A stretch of 64,000 bases of DNA, taken from contig NZ_JAFBCY010000002.1 of assembly GCF_016907975.1 (NCBI RefSeq), positions 1,113,389 to 1,177,388 of the forward strand, given 5' to 3'. A program made the position numbers and the translations under genes. The notes under the pieces are model-generated. The model was not told the origin of the DNA, searched no databases, and saw nothing but the letters and a program-made list of their open reading frames with translations. The stretch comes from Methylopila capsulata. GTDB taxonomy: Bacteria > Pseudomonadota > Alphaproteobacteria > Rhizobiales > Methylopilaceae. Positions 19,939 to 29,287 of the stretch are shown one piece after another (position 1 is the stretch's first letter; every line of letters starts with the position of its first letter).

Positions 19939-21772
19939 GATGACCGCCGTCTCCGGTTTGGGCCATCGCGTGGATGCGGACGAAGCCCGCGCCCGGGTCC
20001 GCAAGCGCTACCGCGCGGAAGCCCGCTTCAAGGCCTACGGCATCGGGGCGATCGCCTTCGCCGCCCTGTTCCTTGTGGTGCTGTTGGCCGACATCGTCAC
20101 CAAGGCGCTGCCCGCCTTCACCACCACCCACCTCGTGATCGAGGCGCCGGTCACGGCCGAGACCGTCGATCCCGACGGGTCCCGGCAGGCGTCCTCGCTG
20201 GCGCGCGGCGACTATCTGAAGCCGCTTCGCGAGGTCTACCAGGGCTTCTTCCCGGAAGTCTCCGGCCGGGCTCCCCGGCGCGAGCTGAACGGGCTGCTCT
20301 CGAGCGGCGCCGCCGACGAGCTTCGCGCACAGGTCATGGCCGACCCGACGCTGATCGGACGGACGGTGAAGACCCGCGCGCTCGTCTCGGACGACGCCGA
20401 CCTCTACTACAAGGGCGTCGTGACCAACGTCGTCGAGGAGCCGGGCGAGGCCGTCGCGACGCCCTCCGCGACCTCCGGCGACGTGGTGGTGACGACGTCG
20501 ACGCCGGCCTTCGCGGACGATCTCGCGGAGATCAAGGCCGAGCTGTCCGAGACCGCGCGCAAGCGCCGCTTCGAGGTGGACCGCATCCGCACGCTGCGGG
20601 AGGGCATCCTCGCCGACAGGCCCTCGGCCGAGCTCGCGCTGCGCGAGGCCCAGGGCGGCGGCGACGCCACCCGGATCACGATCGCCCAGAACGCGCTGGC
20701 CAAGATCGACAGCGACGCCCAGAGCCTTCAGGCGCAGATGGAGACGCTCGCCGGCGAGGCCGCCGACTTCGAGGCGCGCTTCAAGGACTCGGGCGGCGCC
20801 GAGAAGCTCGACGAGAAGCTCCCGAGCCGGCTGCTGGCGATCAACGGCGGCATCGTGAAGATCACGAGCCTCGCCGCCGACCGGGTCGAGGGCGTGACGC
20901 TTACGCCGCTCAAGAGCCAGGACGCGGCGCAGCCGAACGCCTGGAAGCTGCTGGCCTATGAGACCCCGGAGAACTCCCGCCGCGTCAACGACCAGCAGAT
21001 CGCCTGGCTCGAGACGCTGAAGGCCAAGGGGCTCGTCGAGACCGGGTTCAACTGGGGCTTCCTCACCTCGGGGGACTCGCGCGAGGCCGAGCAGGCCGGC
21101 ATTCTGGGCGCGCTCGTCGGCTCCATCTTCACGATGGCGGTGACGCTCGTGATCTGCCTGCCGATCGGCGTCGGCGCCGCGATCTACCTCGAGGAGTTCG
21201 CCCCGAAGAACCGGTGGACGGACATCATCGAGATCAACATCAACAATCTCGCGGCGGTGCCGTCGATCGTCTACGGCCTGCTCGGCCTCGCCGTGTTCCT
21301 GAACTTCTTCGGGATGCCGCGGTCGTCGGCCGTGGTGGGCGGCTTCGTGCTTGCCCTGCTCGTGCTGCCGACGATCATCATCGCGAGCCGCGCGGCGCTC
21401 AAGGCGGTGCCCCCGTCGATCCGCGAGGCCGCGCTGGGGGTCGGCGCCTCGCACCAGCAGGCGGTGTTTCACCACACCCTGCCGCTGGCGATGCCCGGCA
21501 TCATGACCGGCACGATCATCGGCATGGCCCACGCGCTGGGCGAGACCGCGCCGCTGCTGCTGATCGGCATGGTGGCGTTCATTGTCGACGTGCCGACGAG
21601 CTTCACCTCGGCGACGACGGCGCTGCCGGTCCAGATCTATCTCTGGTCGGACCTGCCGGAGGTGGCCTTCCAGGCGAAGACCTCCGCCGCCATCCTCGTC
21701 CTTCTGTCCTTCCTGTTCGTCATGAACGGGCTCGCCATCGTCCTCCGCAAGCGCTTCGAGCGCCGCTGGTGA
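19931..21772 (+). CDS. pstA: Phosphate ABC transporter permease PstA with an enlarged periplasmic insert
   Basis: PstA pairs with PstC in the phosphate channel. The first membrane helix is at about residues 38-58, and the permease domain begins near residue 390 with [20 protein letters not shown], followed by [19 protein letters not shown] and [20 protein letters not shown]. Between them is a region of about 330 residues, the DUF3333-type insert of alphaproteobacterial PstA. At 613 residues the protein is clearly longer than the 430-470 I would expect. The extra length includes a charged, probably coiled-coil stretch (about residues 198-290: [20 protein letters not shown] and on). No frameshift or stop interrupts it. 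Confidence 0.93.
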   Translation: MTEMTAVSGLGHRVDADEARARVRKRYRAEARFKAYGIGAIAFAALFLVVLLADIVTKALPAFTTTHLVIEAPVTAETVDPDGSRQASSLARGDYLKPLREVYQGFFPEVSGRAPRRELNGLLSSGAADELRAQVMADPTLIGRTVKTRALVSDDADLYYKGVVTNVVEEPGEAVATPSATSGDVVVTTSTPAFADDLAEIKAELSETARKRRFEVDRIRTLREGILADRPSAELALREAQGGGDATRITIAQNALAKIDSDAQSLQAQMETLAGEAADFEARFKDSGGAEKLDEKLPSRLLAINGGIVKITSLAADRVEGVTLTPLKSQDAAQPNAWKLLAYETPENSRRVNDQQIAWLETLKAKGLVETGFNWGFLTSGDSREAEQAGILGALVGSIFTMAVTLVICLPIGVGAAIYLEEFAPKNRWTDIIEININNLAAVPSIVYGLLGLAVFLNFFGMPRSSAVVGGFVLALLVLPTIIIASRAALKAVPPSIREAALGVGASHQQAVFHHTLPLAMPGIMTGTIIGMAHALGETAPLLLIGMVAFIVDVPTSFTSATTALPVQIYLWSDLPEVAFQAKTSAAILVLLSFLFVMNGLAIVLRKRFERRW

Positions 21773-21795
21773 CCGGACCCAACGGAGTAAGACCC

Positions 21796-22614
21796 ATGGA
21801 CGCGACCGCGACCGCCGCCCGGCCGAAACCGACGGCCTCCGCCACGCTCCCCGCCGGCGATCCGAAGATCGTCGCCAAGGACGTCAACGTCTACTATGCG
21901 GAAAAGCACGCGCTGAAGAACGTCTCGCTCGACATCCCCGAGCGCGCCGTGATGGCCTTCATCGGCCCGTCGGGCTGCGGCAAGTCCACGTTCCTGCGCT
22001 GCATCAACCGGATGAACGACACGATCGCCTCGTGCCGCGTCGTCGGCTCGATCAAGATCGACGACCAGGACATCTACGATCCGAGCCTCGACGTGGTGCA
22101 GCTCCGCGCGCGGGTCGGGATGGTGTTCCAGAAGCCGAACCCGTTCCCGAAGTCGATCTACGAGAACATCGCCTACGGACCGCGCATCCACGGCCTCGCC
22201 CGCTCCAAGGCCGAGCTGGACGAGATCGTCGAGCAGGCCCTGCGCAAGGCGAGCCTCTGGAACGAGGTCAAGGATCGTCTGCAGGACACCGGCACGGGCC
22301 TGTCCGGCGGCCAGCAGCAGCGCCTCTGCATCGCCCGCGCGATCGCGGTGAGCCCCGAGGTCATCCTGATGGACGAGCCCTGCTCGGCGCTCGACCCGAT
22401 CGCGACCGCAAAGATCGAGGAGCTGATCGACGAGCTGCGGCAGAACTTCACGATCGTGATCGTGACGCACTCGATGCAGCAGGCCGCGCGCGTCTCCCAG
22501 CGCACCGCCTTCTTCCATCTCGGCGTCATCGTCGAGACCGGCCCGACCGAGCGCATCTTCACGAGCCCGAACGACAAGCGCACGCAGGACTACATCACCG
22601 GCCGCTTCGGCTGA
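21796..22614 (+). CDS. pstB: Phosphate ABC transporter ATPase PstB
   Basis: PstB hydrolyses ATP to drive phosphate import and also relays transport status to PhoR. The start is ATG 21796 behind GGAGTAAG, giving 272 residues. Walker A is GPSGCGKST at residues 57-65, the signature is [16 protein letters not shown], and Walker B is [40 protein letters not shown] is a PstB-specific segment. It lies 23 bases after pstA and 26 bases before phoU. Confidence 0.98.
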   Translation: MDATATAARPKPTASATLPAGDPKIVAKDVNVYYAEKHALKNVSLDIPERAVMAFIGPSGCGKSTFLRCINRMNDTIASCRVVGSIKIDDQDIYDPSLDVVQLRARVGMVFQKPNPFPKSIYENIAYGPRIHGLARSKAELDEIVEQALRKASLWNEVKDRLQDTGTGLSGGQQQRLCIARAIAVSPEVILMDEPCSALDPIATAKIEELIDELRQNFTIVIVTHSMQQAARVSQRTAFFHLGVIVETGPTERIFTSPNDKRTQDYITGRFG

Positions 22615-22640
22615 TCCGGCGGCGACAGGGGACATCGACA

Positions 22641-23354
22641 ATGGCAATGACCGACCACATCGTCAGCTCGTTCGACGCCGACCTGCAGACGCTTGGCGAC
22701 AAGCTCGCGGAGATGGGTGGCCTCTGCGAGAAGCTCGTGGGGGAGTCGATCGAGGCTCTCCTCCGGCGCGACATCCCGCTCGCCAAACGGGTGATCGAGT
22801 GGGACCGCTCGATCGACCGGCTGCAGCATGAGATCGAGGAGAACGGCATTCTCACGATCGCGAAGCGCGCGCCGGTCGCGATCGACCTCCGCGAGGTCGT
22901 GGCGGCCCTGCGCATCGCGAACGATCTCGAGCGCATCGGCGACCTCGCCAAGAACATCGCGAAGCGCGTCGTCGCGCTCGAGGGCCAGTTCCAGCCGCCG
23001 AAGCTCGCGGGCGGCGTCGCCCACATCGCCGACCTGACGCTCGCGCAGCTGAAGGAGGTGCTCGACGCCTACACCCAGCGCGACGAGCGCCGGGCGATGG
23101 AGGTGTGGAAGCGCGACGGGGACATCGACGCCCTCTACAACTCGCTGTTCCGCGAACTTCTGACCTACATGATGGAAGATCCGCGCAACATCGGCTTCTG
23201 CGCCCATCTGCTGTTCTGCGCCAAGAACATCGAGCGCATCGGCGACCACGCCACCAACGTGGCCGAGACGGTCTACTATCTCGTGCACGGCGAAGCCGTG
23301 ACCGACGAGCGACCGAAGGGCGACCTGGCCGGCGCCGCGATCAGCTACGACTGA
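22641..23354 (+). CDS. phoU: Phosphate signalling protein PhoU
   Basis: PhoU links the Pst transporter to PhoR and keeps the Pho regulon off when phosphate is plentiful. The 237-residue protein has the duplicated three-helix arrangement. Each half carries the metal-cluster motif: ANDLERIGDLAKNIAKRV near residue 92 and AKNIERIGDHATNVAETVYY near residue 195. The first half lacks nothing obvious. It sits between pstB and phoB, as is usual in Rhizobiales. Confidence 0.97.
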   Translation: MAMTDHIVSSFDADLQTLGDKLAEMGGLCEKLVGESIEALLRRDIPLAKRVIEWDRSIDRLQHEIEENGILTIAKRAPVAIDLREVVAALRIANDLERIGDLAKNIAKRVVALEGQFQPPKLAGGVAHIADLTLAQLKEVLDAYTQRDERRAMEVWKRDGDIDALYNSLFRELLTYMMEDPRNIGFCAHLLFCAKNIERIGDHATNVAETVYYLVHGEAVTDERPKGDLAGAAISYD

Positions 23355-23370
23355 GGAAGGCGTGCATCGG

Positions 23371-24072
23371 ATGACCCCCCGCGTGATGATCGTCGAGGAC
23401 GAGGAGCCGCTGACGCTGCTTCTCACGTACAACCTCGAAGCCGAAGGCTATGCGGTCGAGTCGGTCGCCCGCGGCGACGAGGCCGAGACGCGGCTGCGGG
23501 AGCAGGCGCCGGACCTCGTGCTGCTCGACTGGATGCTGCCGGGGCTGTCGGGCATCGAGCTCTGCCGGCGGCTGCGCTCGCGGCCCGAGACCGAGCGGCT
23601 CCCGATCATCATGCTCACCGCCCGCGGCGAGGAGGCGGAGCGCATCCGCGGCCTCGCGACGGGGGCGGACGACTACGTCACCAAGCCGTTCTCCGTGCCG
23701 GAGCTCGTCGCCCGGGTGCGGGCGCTGCTGCGGCGCGCCAAGCCGGAGCACGTCGCCGACGTGCTGAAGGCTGGCGACATCGAGCTCGACCGCGGCTCGC
23801 ACCGCGTCCGCCGCCAGACCCGCGAGATCCATCTCGGGCCGACGGAATTCCGGCTGCTCGAGTTCCTGATGCAGTCGGCGGGCCGAGTCTTCACGCGCGA
23901 GCAGCTTCTCGACGGCGTCTGGGGCCGCGACGTCTACATCGACGAACGCACCGTCGACGTCCACGTCGGCCGTCTGCGCAAGGCCATCAACCGCGGCCGC
24001 CAGCAGGACCCGATCCGCACGGTGCGCGGCGCCGGCTACGCGTTCGATGAAAATTTCGCGCGCGCGGGCTGA
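23371..24072 (+). CDS. phoB: Phosphate regulon response regulator PhoB
   Basis: PhoB activates genes with PHO boxes when phosphorylated by PhoR. I chose ATG 23371, which lies about ten bases after GAGGAAGG; a GTG at 23362 is too close to that site. The 233 residues have a receiver domain with the phospho-acceptor Asp53 in LVLLDWMLPGLSG, and a conserved lysine in DDYVTKPFSVPELVARVRAL. An OmpR-type winged helix follows, with the recognition region REQLLDGVWGRDVYIDERTV and the closing RTVRGAGYAF. It is the last gene of the cluster. Confidence 0.97.
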   Translation: MTPRVMIVEDEEPLTLLLTYNLEAEGYAVESVARGDEAETRLREQAPDLVLLDWMLPGLSGIELCRRLRSRPETERLPIIMLTARGEEAERIRGLATGADDYVTKPFSVPELVARVRALLRRAKPEHVADVLKAGDIELDRGSHRVRRQTREIHLGPTEFRLLEFLMQSAGRVFTREQLLDGVWGRDVYIDERTVDVHVGRLRKAINRGRQQDPIRTVRGAGYAFDENFARAG

Positions 24073-24088
24073 ACGCGTCGCGTTAGGC

Positions 24089-24103
24089 TTAACAAGGAGT
24101 TAA
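24089..24103. promoter_or_regulatory. CtrA-type box TTAA-N7-TTAA
   Basis: TTAA at 24089-24092 and TTAA at 24100-24103 are exactly seven bases apart, within a six-base inverted repeat CTTAAC/GTTAAG. This is the full CtrA binding pattern of alphaproteobacteria. It lies 17 bases after the phoB stop and about 60-100 bases before the next gene. Confidence 0.6.
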
Positions 24104-24164
24104 GATCGCGCGTCGCGTTGCGACATGGCATTGTCTGGACGGCGCGTTTCATAAGGCGAACGCG

Positions 24165-25331
24165 GTGCAGACGAGCAGGGTCGGCGACCGCATGGCGATG
24201 TCTTCCAGGGCCCATTGGAAAGTCGAGGTCGTCCGTGACTTCGATTTTCATTCCGACGAGTACCGCCGGCTGTTCGATCGCTCGGCGGCATCCGGTTTCC
24301 AATCTCCCGCGTGGCTTGACGCCACCTACGCCGCCATCCGGCGGGCGCCGCTGGCCGATCCCTTCATCCTGACCGTCCGTGATCTTGGGACCTCGGCTCT
24401 CGTCGCCCTGGCGCCGCTCGTCCTGCGTCATCGATTCGGGCTCAAGGTGGTCGCCTATGCCGACATCGGATCGCTCGATTACTGCTGCGTCGTTCAATCG
24501 CCCGAGTTCGAGATCGGGCTCGACTCGGCGCTGCGGCGCGACATCGACGCCGCGCTGAAGGCCGCAGACGCGCTGTTCATACCCAAGGTGCCGGACGCCG
24601 CGCTGAGAAGCTTCGATCGGCTGCTGTCCGCCCGGCGCCTCAAGATGGACTACTCCGCCCATCCCGTGCCGCTGTTCGCGCCGTTCTCGGAATGGCGCGA
24701 CGCGACCATGAACGGGACGACCCGGCGGTCTCTCGACAAGAAGCGGCGCAAGCTCGGCCGCATCGGCCGGCTGGAGACGGTCGTGGGGAGCGAACCCGCC
24801 TTCGTCGCCGCGACGATCGATCAGATCCGCGTGCTGCGCGAGCCTCGGTTCGCGGAGACCGGCGTGGCGGACCCGCTCAAGAGCGACGCGTTCCGGGCCT
24901 TCTACGGCTCACTCAAGGACAGCGGCACCGTCCGCGCCTACCAGCTGCGGCTCGACGGCGCGACGATCGCCTGCGGCTTCGCGATGGTGCACGACGACGC
25001 CTGCCACCTCCTGCTGACGGGCTTCGACGTCGGAAACTGGCGGAACTACTCCGTTGGGCTGCTGATGATCGAGGACGCGATCGCCGACTGCGTCGCCCGC
25101 GGCGAGCGGGTGTTCGACTTCACCATCGGCGACCACCCCTACAAGGCCGATTTCGGCTCCCAGTCCGCGCCGATCTGGCGGCTGACCCGGGCCCTATCGT
25201 TCAAGGGCTGGCTGATGCTCGCCGCGATGCAGCTGAAGGGCGGCGAGCGGCTCGCGAGGCGCCTCGCGCCGCGAAGCTACCGCGCGCCGAGCCCGCCCGA
25301 CATGGTGCGCGGCGCGGGGGCCGCGCCGTAG
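24165..25331 (+). CDS. GNAT/FemAB-like acetyltransferase domain protein (CelD/BcsL type)
   Basis: The 388-residue protein resembles the CelD/BcsL family of GNAT-fold proteins found in polysaccharide gene clusters. Features seen are GFQSPAWLDATYAAI near residue 45, NGTTRRSLDKKRRKLGRIGR, a C-terminal GNAT-like core with GATIACGFAMVHDDACHLLL, and a closing YKADFGSQSAPIWRL. The start is uncertain: GTG 24165 or ATG 24192. It may acylate a sugar or lipid-linked precursor, but the substrate is unknown. It overlaps the 3' end of the convergent polymerase gene by 55 bases, and an upstream CtrA-type box suggests cell-cycle control. Confidence 0.75.
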   Translation: MQTSRVGDRMAMSSRAHWKVEVVRDFDFHSDEYRRLFDRSAASGFQSPAWLDATYAAIRRAPLADPFILTVRDLGTSALVALAPLVLRHRFGLKVVAYADIGSLDYCCVVQSPEFEIGLDSALRRDIDAALKAADALFIPKVPDAALRSFDRLLSARRLKMDYSAHPVPLFAPFSEWRDATMNGTTRRSLDKKRRKLGRIGRLETVVGSEPAFVAATIDQIRVLREPRFAETGVADPLKSDAFRAFYGSLKDSGTVRAYQLRLDGATIACGFAMVHDDACHLLLTGFDVGNWRNYSVGLLMIEDAIADCVARGERVFDFTIGDHPYKADFGSQSAPIWRLTRALSFKGWLMLAAMQLKGGERLARRLAPRSYRAPSPPDMVRGAGAAP

Positions 25332-26521
25332 GCGGAGCAGCCGAGCAGGAACCACAGCAGGCCGCCGGTCTTGATGGTCACGGCGGAGGTGCTGATCGCC
25401 ATCAGCAGCGTCAGGTAGAGGCAGACGAAGGCCTTGTAGCGCCAGGCGTCCATGCGCTCGGCCGGCGCGCCGAAGACGAGCGTCGCCCACAGCGCCGCCG
25501 CGCCGATCACGCCGACCCGCGACAGGATGTAGGCGTAGCCGCTGTCGTCGAAGTTCTCGGTCGCCGGGCCCATGCCGAAGGCGCCCGCGAGGTCGAGCCG
25601 GGACATCAACTGCCCGCTCAGCAGGAAGCGGCCGCTGGTCGTGTTGTCCCACGGCACGCCGACCTTGATCGCGGCGTAGCTGAAGATCGCGATGATCGCG
25701 AGGAAGGGCGCGACGAACAGCGCTCCTGGCCGCACCAGCGGCGCGATCAGGTAGATCGCCAGCACCAGACCGCAGAGGTAGACGCCGAAGCGGGCGTCGC
25801 CGAGCACCAGCGACACGAAGATCAGCGCGGTCTTCCAGATCAGCGCCCATGGCCGCCGGGCGTCGCGCAGCAGCACCCAGCCGAAGACGATCGCCCCGAA
25901 GTTGCCGACGGAGACCGGCTCGAGGAACACCGACGAGACGCGGTGCTCGCCGAGGAACGGCAGCAGGGTGCGGCCCTCGAACCGCATGCCCGAGATGAAC
26001 AGGCCGTGCTCCACGCCCTGCGCCGCGGCGGGATCGACCGTGCCCTTGGCCACGAAGTAGCCAAGCACGTCGAAATAGCGGACGTAGACGTCGAGGAACG
26101 CCCATTCGAACACCGCGCCGGCCGCCACCGCGACGATCGCCGCGGTCGCGACCTTGTCGCCGGACTCGAGCGAGCCGCGCGTCGAACCCAGGAAGTAGAA
26201 GACGAGTGGGATCAACAGGTCCCGCACGACCTTGGGATCGTAGTTCGCTCGCAGCGTCATCAGGAAGATCAGGTAGCCGAGCAGCGCGGCCATGATGGCG
26301 TAGAACGCCTGCGTCCGGTCCCAGATCAACGCGAGGGCGACGCCGATCAGCACCAGCTCGGCGCCGATCACCGCGCCCGCGCCGGTGCGCGCGAGGTTCG
26401 CGTTGACGAAGGCGAGCCCGAAGTTGAACAGCAGCGTGCCCAGAACCACCGCGCGGGCGATGCGGGCGCCCGCCTCCTCGGCGGGGACGGCGGCCGGCGT
26501 CGCGGCGGCCGCGAGGCTCAC
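25277..26521 (-). CDS. Polytopic membrane protein, probable polysaccharide polymerase (Wzy/O-antigen ligase-like)
   Basis: The 414-residue protein has about ten hydrophobic segments and a long periplasmic loop (about residues 120-180), the layout of Wzy polymerases and O-antigen ligases. Sequence conservation in that group is weak, so the call rests mainly on topology and on its coupling to a Wzc-like chain-length gene. The segment EPVSVGNFGAIVFGWVLL and the arginines in the loop fit. It starts at GTG 26521, sharing GTGA with the upstream gene's stop. The end overlaps the GNAT gene convergently. Confidence 0.7.
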   Translation of the reverse strand: MSLAAAATPAAVPAEEAGARIARAVVLGTLLFNFGLAFVNANLARTGAGAVIGAELVLIGVALALIWDRTQAFYAIMAALLGYLIFLMTLRANYDPKVVRDLLIPLVFYFLGSTRGSLESGDKVATAAIVAVAAGAVFEWAFLDVYVRYFDVLGYFVAKGTVDPAAAQGVEHGLFISGMRFEGRTLLPFLGEHRVSSVFLEPVSVGNFGAIVFGWVLLRDARRPWALIWKTALIFVSLVLGDARFGVYLCGLVLAIYLIAPLVRPGALFVAPFLAIIAIFSYAAIKVGVPWDNTTSGRFLLSGQLMSRLDLAGAFGMGPATENFDDSGYAYILSRVGVIGAAALWATLVFGAPAERMDAWRYKAFVCLYLTLLMAISTSAVTIKTGGLLWFLLGCSAYGAAPAPRTMSGGLGAR

Positions 26522-27990
26522 CGCACGCGCGCCGGAAGCTCCGGCGCCGCAACGGAGCGCGCGCGGAGCTGATCCCGCAGCCAGGCGAGCGTGCAGCCGA
26601 CGCCGAGACCGAGCAGCAGGCCGGCGACGATCATCAGGGGGGCCGGCGGGCCGCTCGGCTCCATCGGCCGCGCCGCGCGGCTGATGACGCGCGTGTTGGA
26701 GGCGTTCAGGCGGCGCTGCTCGTCGAGCTCGCGCGAGCGGGCGAGGGCGGCCTCGTAGATGCCTCGGTTCGCCTCTACGTCGCGCATCAGGTCGCGAAGC
26801 TCGAGCGAGGCGTCATTGGTCTCGGAGACCTCGGCCTTCAGCGCGGTCATCCGCTGCGTCAGACTTGTCCGGAAGCCCTTGGCGCGGTCCAGCTCGCCGG
26901 TGGTCGAGCGGATGATCGTCGCGATCTCCTCCTCGAACAGGCGGCGCGCCTCGGCGACCCGCGCGGTGGCGGCGCGGCGGTCGGGGTGGCGGGCGCCGAG
27001 CTGCTGGCCGAGATCGGCGTCCGCCTGGCGCTGCGCGGCGTAGCGCGTGCGCAGGGTCTCGATCGTGCCGGAGCGCATGGATTCCGGGATCGAGTCGATG
27101 TCGGCCTGGCCGCGCTGCACGCGCCGCATCTGCTCGAGCGCGGCCGTGAGTTCGTTGACCCGCGAGTCGGTCGTCGAGAGCTGCGTGGAGAGTTCCGTCA
27201 GGCGCTGCTCCACGAGCGGTTTGCCGTCGTTGGTGACGACGCCCTTCTCGCGACGGAGCGTCTCGTAGCGCTGCTCGGCGTCGCGGACGCGGGCCCGCAA
27301 CTCGCCGAGCCGGCCTTCGAGCTCGCCGCCGGCGCGGCGGGCGACCGCGACACGGGCGTTGACGTCCTCTTCGACGTAGACGTCCATCACCGACTGCGCG
27401 ATGCGCTCCGACAGCGCCGGGTCCTTGGTGGTGGCGGTCACGGTGATGATGAAGGAGCCCGGCGCGCGCGCGCCGGTGACCGAACGCTCCAGTTCTCGCA
27501 GGGCGACCTCGCGCGGATCCGACGCGCGCTTGACGCCCGCGAGCCCGAGCAGCGTCTGGCCGAGGCCCGCCGGGCGTTTGCCGAACAGCGGGCTCTCGTC
27601 GAGCTTCTCGCGGGCGATGACCTTGTCGAGCACGTCGCGCGAGGTCAGCACGTAGGTCTGGCTTTCGGCTTCGATCGCGCTCGTGTCGGCGGCGCCCGAT
27701 TGCGCGTTGTCGGCGCCGAGGATCTGGCGGCCGGTGGGATCGACGAGAATGCGGCCGACAGCCGTGTAGCGGGGGGAGGACAGCAGCACGAAGGCGAGCG
27801 CAAGCGCGACGCCGACCACGGCGCAGATCGCGATCAGGCCGCCGCCGCGTTTCAACGAGGCGAACAGCGCTGCGGGCGCGGCGGCGGGGCGGTCCCCGTC
27901 CGTCGGTCGCGGCGTCGTCGGTCTCCAGTCCTGGATCGCTGCCACGGCGTCCTCGTGCGGCGTCGGAGGCCGGGTCGCGGCTCCGTACAT
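26518..27990 (-). CDS. Wzc/GumC-type polysaccharide chain-length protein lacking a kinase domain
   Basis: The 490-residue protein is of the polysaccharide co-polymerase type. TM1 is at about residues 50-70 (LIAICAVVGVALALAFVLL), followed by the Wzz domain with YTAVGRILVDPTGRQIL. A long coiled coil covers about residues 190-420. A Pro-rich segment with TM2 (PSGPPAPLMIVAGLLLGLGV) ends about 30 residues before the C-terminus. No Walker motifs or tyrosine cluster follow, so the autokinase found in Wzc is absent; it could be a separate protein elsewhere. It forms a coupled pair with the Wzy-like gene and probably sets polymer length in the envelope. Confidence 0.87.
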   Translation of the reverse strand: MYGAATRPPTPHEDAVAAIQDWRPTTPRPTDGDRPAAAPAALFASLKRGGGLIAICAVVGVALALAFVLLSSPRYTAVGRILVDPTGRQILGADNAQSGAADTSAIEAESQTYVLTSRDVLDKVIAREKLDESPLFGKRPAGLGQTLLGLAGVKRASDPREVALRELERSVTGARAPGSFIITVTATTKDPALSERIAQSVMDVYVEEDVNARVAVARRAGGELEGRLGELRARVRDAEQRYETLRREKGVVTNDGKPLVEQRLTELSTQLSTTDSRVNELTAALEQMRRVQRGQADIDSIPESMRSGTIETLRTRYAAQRQADADLGQQLGARHPDRRAATARVAEARRLFEEEIATIIRSTTGELDRAKGFRTSLTQRMTALKAEVSETNDASLELRDLMRDVEANRGIYEAALARSRELDEQRRLNASNTRVISRAARPMEPSGPPAPLMIVAGLLLGLGVGCTLAWLRDQLRARSVAAPELPARVR

Positions 27991-28085
27991 CCCACTGATG
28001 GCGCATCGAGGTTAAGAAAATGGGACCCGGCCCCAATTCCAAGCCCGCACGCCTTCGGACGAGGTTCGAATTCTTCGTTCGGGCG

Positions 28086-29036
28086 TCAGGTCTGCGCGAA
28101 AAGCCGCAGCAAATGATGGGCGATCGCCGCCGGCGGCGGCGCGAACCAGCCCTTGGGATGCGCGCCGGCCAGCATCTGCCGGACATCCTCGCGGGCGAAC
28201 CAGCGGGCGTCCTCCAGCTCATCGAGGTCCGGCGTGATCTCCTCCGTGAGCGCCTCCGCCGTCAGCCCCAGCATCAGCTGGGACGGGAACGGCCAGGGCT
28301 GCGACAGCGCGTAGGCGACGCGGCCGACGGTCACGCCGGCCTCCTCCTGCGTTTCGCGGCGCACCGCCGCCTCGATGGTCTCGCCCGGCTCCACGAAGCC
28401 CGCGAGGCAGGACCACATGCCGGGCGCGAACCTGGGCTGGCGGCCGAGCAGGCAGCGGTCGCCGTGCGTCACCAGCATGATGACGACCGGGTCCGTGCGG
28501 GGAAAATGCAGCGCGCCGCAGGCCGGGCACTCGCGCTTCCAGCCGCCGCCGCGCATCGCGGTCCGCGCGCCGCAGTTGGCGCAGAAGCCGTGCCGCTCAT
28601 GCCAGAGCAACATGCTCTTGGCGTAGCCCGCGAGCGCGAGCGCAGGCCCGGACAGCCGCCCGTCGGTCGCGACCGTTCGCAGGTCCTCGAGCGCGAGGTC
28701 GTCGGCGCGCCCGACGGCGGTCTCCACGCCCACGTCGAGATGGGCGGCGAACACCGGCCCTGAAGCGTCGCGCCCGAGGAACACCGTGCGCTCCACGGGG
28801 CCCAGCGCCTCGGCCTGGGCGCGGTCGAACAGCGGGTCGAGCGTCCCGCCGCCCGAAGCCCGCAGCACGGCGCGTGAGCCGATGAACAGCGCCATGCGCG
28901 CGGCGGGGTCCGCTTCCGCCGCCGCCAGAAAGCCTGCGTCCTCGCGCGCCTCGCCGCAGCGGTCGAGCGCGAGGCCGGCGTAGCCGAGGTCGGCGGGCGA
29001 GTCCGCGGTCGGTCGATGAGAGGGCAGGTCGTTCAT
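28086..29036 (-). CDS. nudC: NAD(+) diphosphatase / NAD-decapping Nudix hydrolase
   Basis: NudC hydrolyses NAD(H) to NMN(H) and AMP and removes NAD caps from RNA. The 316 residues include a zinc ribbon (Cys152, Cys155, Cys170, Cys173: CANCGA then CPACGA). The Nudix box GFVEPGETIEAAVRRETQEE follows, then the NudC-specific SQPWPFPSQLM. Length and order are normal. The gene faces away from the ffs-dnaX region; its start lies 72 bases before the SRP RNA gene on the other strand. Confidence 0.95.
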   Translation of the reverse strand: MNDLPSHRPTADSPADLGYAGLALDRCGEAREDAGFLAAAEADPAARMALFIGSRAVLRASGGGTLDPLFDRAQAEALGPVERTVFLGRDASGPVFAAHLDVGVETAVGRADDLALEDLRTVATDGRLSGPALALAGYAKSMLLWHERHGFCANCGARTAMRGGGWKRECPACGALHFPRTDPVVIMLVTHGDRCLLGRQPRFAPGMWSCLAGFVEPGETIEAAVRRETQEEAGVTVGRVAYALSQPWPFPSQLMLGLTAEALTEEITPDLDELEDARWFAREDVRQMLAGAHPKGWFAPPPAAIAHHLLRLFAQT

Positions 29037-29108
29037 GGCGGGCTCTCAGCTTCGGTTCGCGCGCGCGGCGCCCTTGCAAGGCGCGGCCTCGGCGGGCATA
29101 TAGCGCAT

Positions 29109-29203
29109 GGGAGGTTGGTGATGGACGTGTTCCTCGCCAACCGGGTCAGGTCCGAAAGGAAGCAGCCCCAACGAGACCGATACGGGTCGTCGTCCGACCT
29201 CCC
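29109..29203 (+). ncRNA. ffs: Small bacterial SRP RNA (4.5S)
   Basis: The conserved SRP RNA core reads GGTCAGGTCCGAAAGGAAGC, which contains the GGAA-type tetraloop region and the asymmetric loop bound by Ffh. Flanking arms pair to form the long hairpin: GGGAGGT at 29109 faces ACCTCCC at 29197-29203. The length of 95 bases matches the short form. Position directly upstream of dnaX is typical of alphaproteobacteria. Its protein partner, ffh, is also in the window at 33818-35368. Confidence 0.92.
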
Positions 29204-29287
29204 ACCCTCATCCTTCAAGAAGAGACGAGGCGCTTCGATGACGGCAGGCCGCGACTGTTCCGCCGCCCGCCGCGCTGAGGGCGGCGC

